64,000 nt of DNA from CBDCWO01 sp965223405 (GTDB lineage: Bacteria; Bacteroidota; Bacteroidia; Chitinophagales; Saprospiraceae). Below the pieces are notes generated by a model. The model saw only the letters and a program-made list of their open reading frames with translations, was not told the origin of the DNA and made no database searches. The position numbers and the translations under genes were made by a program. Below are positions 62,595-64,000 of this stretch, piece by piece (positions within the stretch are counted from its first letter, which is position 1; every line of letters starts with the position of its first letter). The stretch lies in the NCBI GenBank assembly GCA_965223405.1, contig CBDCWO010000006.1:5394001-5458000 (forward strand). The letters run 5' to 3'.

Positions 62595-64000
62595 CTTTTA
62601 AACACCATTTGAGATTCTTCAACAATCCAATCATACAATTCGTTTACATGAGTTTCATTTAAAAGATAAGTTCCTAAAACAAGTCTTATTGCATAAATCC
62701 CATTTACCTTAGTATGTGTAGCATAAATTTTTCCGGACTGATTCAAACTTTGCAATAGTCTTTCTGTTCTTTGATTTCTTTCTTCTGTACTTTTTCCAGT
62801 ACAATTGATCAATATAAGATTAAATTTTGCCGGAATCAGTATTTCAAAATACGGGAGAACAGCCAATCTTTTTTCCAGTTTTTTAGTCCACTTAATTTGA
62901 TCCCTCAATTTTTTCCGGATTCCATTGATTCCCAAAGAGCGAATGACAAACCATAATTTCAATGCCCTAAACCTTCTCCCCAAAGGAATGCCCCAATCCC
63001 GGTAATCATTGACTTTCCCATGAGTTTTAGTTTTTAAATATTCTGGAAGGATTTCATACGTTTTTAGGAGCTCATTTTTGCTTTTAAAATAGGATACATT
63101 GCAATCAAAATGGGTGAACATCCATTTATGCGGATTAAATACAAAACTATCTGCATACTCAATACCGCTTCTCAACCATTTGTACTCTGGTAGAATCAGG
63201 GCTGTCCCTGCATAGGCGGCATCGACATGTAACCACACGTTAAACTCTTTGCATATTTGACCAATAGCAGATAAGGGATCCACGGCCAAAGTGCCTGTCG
63301 TGCCCACAGCGGCTATTACGGCACAAGGTACATAACCCGATTGCAGGTCGGTCTCAATTTGTTGTTTCAATGCCGAGGGAATCATTGCCAATTGGTCGTC
63401 TACATCTATTTTGATCAAATTGGTTTTGCCAGAGCCCAGGATTTTTACCGCTTTTTCGATTGAAGAATGCGCTTCAGATGAACAATAAAATCTCAAAACC
63501 CGATCTTTAAATCCATTATCGTTTATTTCCCAATCGGTTTTCTTTTCTCGTGCGACTACTAATGCCGCTAAGGTTGCTGTGGAAGCGGTATCTTGGATGC
63601 TTCCATTCCAGTTAATGGGCAATTGCATTTCTTCCAATAACCATTCCAATACCTTTTGTTCCAATTCAGCAGCTGCCGGTGAAGTATCCCAGATCATGCA
63701 TTGAGCACCTAGAGTAGAGATGATCATTTCAGCCAGAAGTGATGGATAGGAAATGGTGGCTGGGAAATACGCATGAAAATGAGGATGTTGCCAATGCGTC
63801 ATTCCGGGAATAATCAGATTTAGAAAGTCATGGAAAATCTGATCAAAATCTTCGTTGTCTTGAGGAGCATGTAGCGGTAATTGGGTATGGATTTGTCCGG
63901 GCTCTACTTTTGATCTTACCGGGTATTCTTCGATATGCCTATAATAATCAAGTATCCATTTACTTACTTGGTTAAGTCTTTTTTCGAGCTCGGTCAGATT
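62591..64000 (-). CDS. Aromatic-L-amino-acid-type PLP decarboxylase, 5' end outside window
   Basis: The frame stays open to base 64000, so the start lies further right; a seeming start at 63802 is internal. The visible N-terminal text ERLNQ-like linker, then VEPGQIHTQLPLHAPQ and PGMTHWQHPHFHAYFP, is the usual beginning of aromatic amino acid decarboxylases. The PLP lysine is in VFNPHKWMFTHFD, and LHVDAAYAGTALILP is the canonical form of the aspartate block. About 469 residues are visible. The substrate (tryptophan, dopa, tyrosine or phenylalanine) cannot be told. It overlaps the transglutaminase gene downstream by 4 bases. Confidence 0.93.
   Translation of the reverse strand, partial: NLTELEKRLNQVSKWILDYYRHIEEYPVRSKVEPGQIHTQLPLHAPQDNEDFDQIFHDFLNLIIPGMTHWQHPHFHAYFPATISYPSLLAEMIISTLGAQCMIWDTSPAAAELEQKVLEWLLEEMQLPINWNGSIQDTASTATLAALVVAREKKTDWEINDNGFKDRVLRFYCSSEAHSSIEKAVKILGSGKTNLIKIDVDDQLAMIPSALKQQIETDLQSGYVPCAVIAAVGTTGTLAVDPLSAIGQICKEFNVWLHVDAAYAGTALILPEYKWLRSGIEYADSFVFNPHKWMFTHFDCNVSYFKSKNELLKTYEILPEYLKTKTHGKVNDYRDWGIPLGRRFRALKLWFVIRSLGINGIRKKLRDQIKWTKKLEKRLAVLPYFEILIPAKFNLILINCTGKSTEERNQRTERLLQSLNQSGKIYATHTKVNGIYAIRLVLGTYLLNETHVNELYDWIVEESQMVFKR

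Overview
The window looks like chromosomal DNA from a member of the Bacteroidota. This rests on three kinds of evidence: a gldA-gldF-gldG gliding-type ABC transporter operon with a DUF4340 gene; proteins ending in type IX secretion sorting domains (two type A, one type B/gliding-associated) plus a TonB-dependent receptor with a carboxypeptidase-regulatory-like N-terminus; and several genes preceded by TAnnTTTG-like -7 boxes rather than clear Shine-Dalgarno sites. A Saprospirales-like lineage is my guess, not shown. The DNA is moderately AT-rich with mostly short intergenic gaps. There is no rRNA, CRISPR array or prophage; one tRNA (Arg, CCT) is present.

Layout. 1-8.1 kb: the start of an M1-type peptidase (cut by the window edge), a propeller-like secreted protein, signal peptidase I with an N-terminal membrane extension, an SDR reductase, an alkylglycerol-monooxygenase-like hydroxylase, an aspartate kinase followed by a hexanucleotide repeat, and an alpha/beta hydrolase. 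8.2-17.2 kb: an unrecognised 183-aa protein with a 788-aa GAF protein, a CotH-like secreted protein, a small TonB-C-like protein, branched-chain aminotransferase, a putative psi-like protein overlapping rdgB, a UbiA/MqnP-type prenyltransferase and a DUF1573 lipoprotein. 17.4-19.3 kb: a scar. A thioredoxin/TlpA-like gene appears split by a segment made of two 211-bp direct repeats around a dead IS4-type transposase. 19.4-26.4 kb: a porin, then gldA-gldF-gldG-DUF4340-polX on the minus strand. 26.6-33.7 kb: a membrane protein, a MORN lipoprotein, a stand-alone HsdR-N nuclease-like protein, the threonine degradation pair tdh-kbl, tag and a fatty acid desaturase. 34.0-35.7 kb: a complete IS66-family insertion with 16-bp inverted repeats and an exact 8-bp target duplication. 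36-42.2 kb: a TonB-dependent receptor with two paralogous T9SS-exported hydrolase-fold proteins that both lack the catalytic serine. 42.4-48.8 kb: a second sterol-desaturase-family protein, rhodanese and DUF983 genes, then acetyl-CoA synthetase with a VC_2705-type sodium/solute symporter and its DUF4212 small subunit. 49.2-64 kb: tRNA-Arg, two group II PLP decarboxylases about 11 kb apart, SnoaL and SMP-30/SnoaL proteins, a TauE/SafE protein, RidA, an MBL-fold hydrolase, a large T9SS type B adhesin-like protein, a lipoprotein/SCO/cytochrome c operon, cryptochrome DASH and a transglutaminase.

How genes work together. Acetate is probably imported by the symporter pair and activated by Acs. Threonine is split to glycine and acetyl-CoA by Tdh and Kbl. 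GldA/F/G form one transporter. The SCO protein and cytochrome c probably serve respiratory copper or heme handling. The receptor and its two serine-less hydrolase-fold partners are the best candidate for an undescribed surface binding and uptake module.
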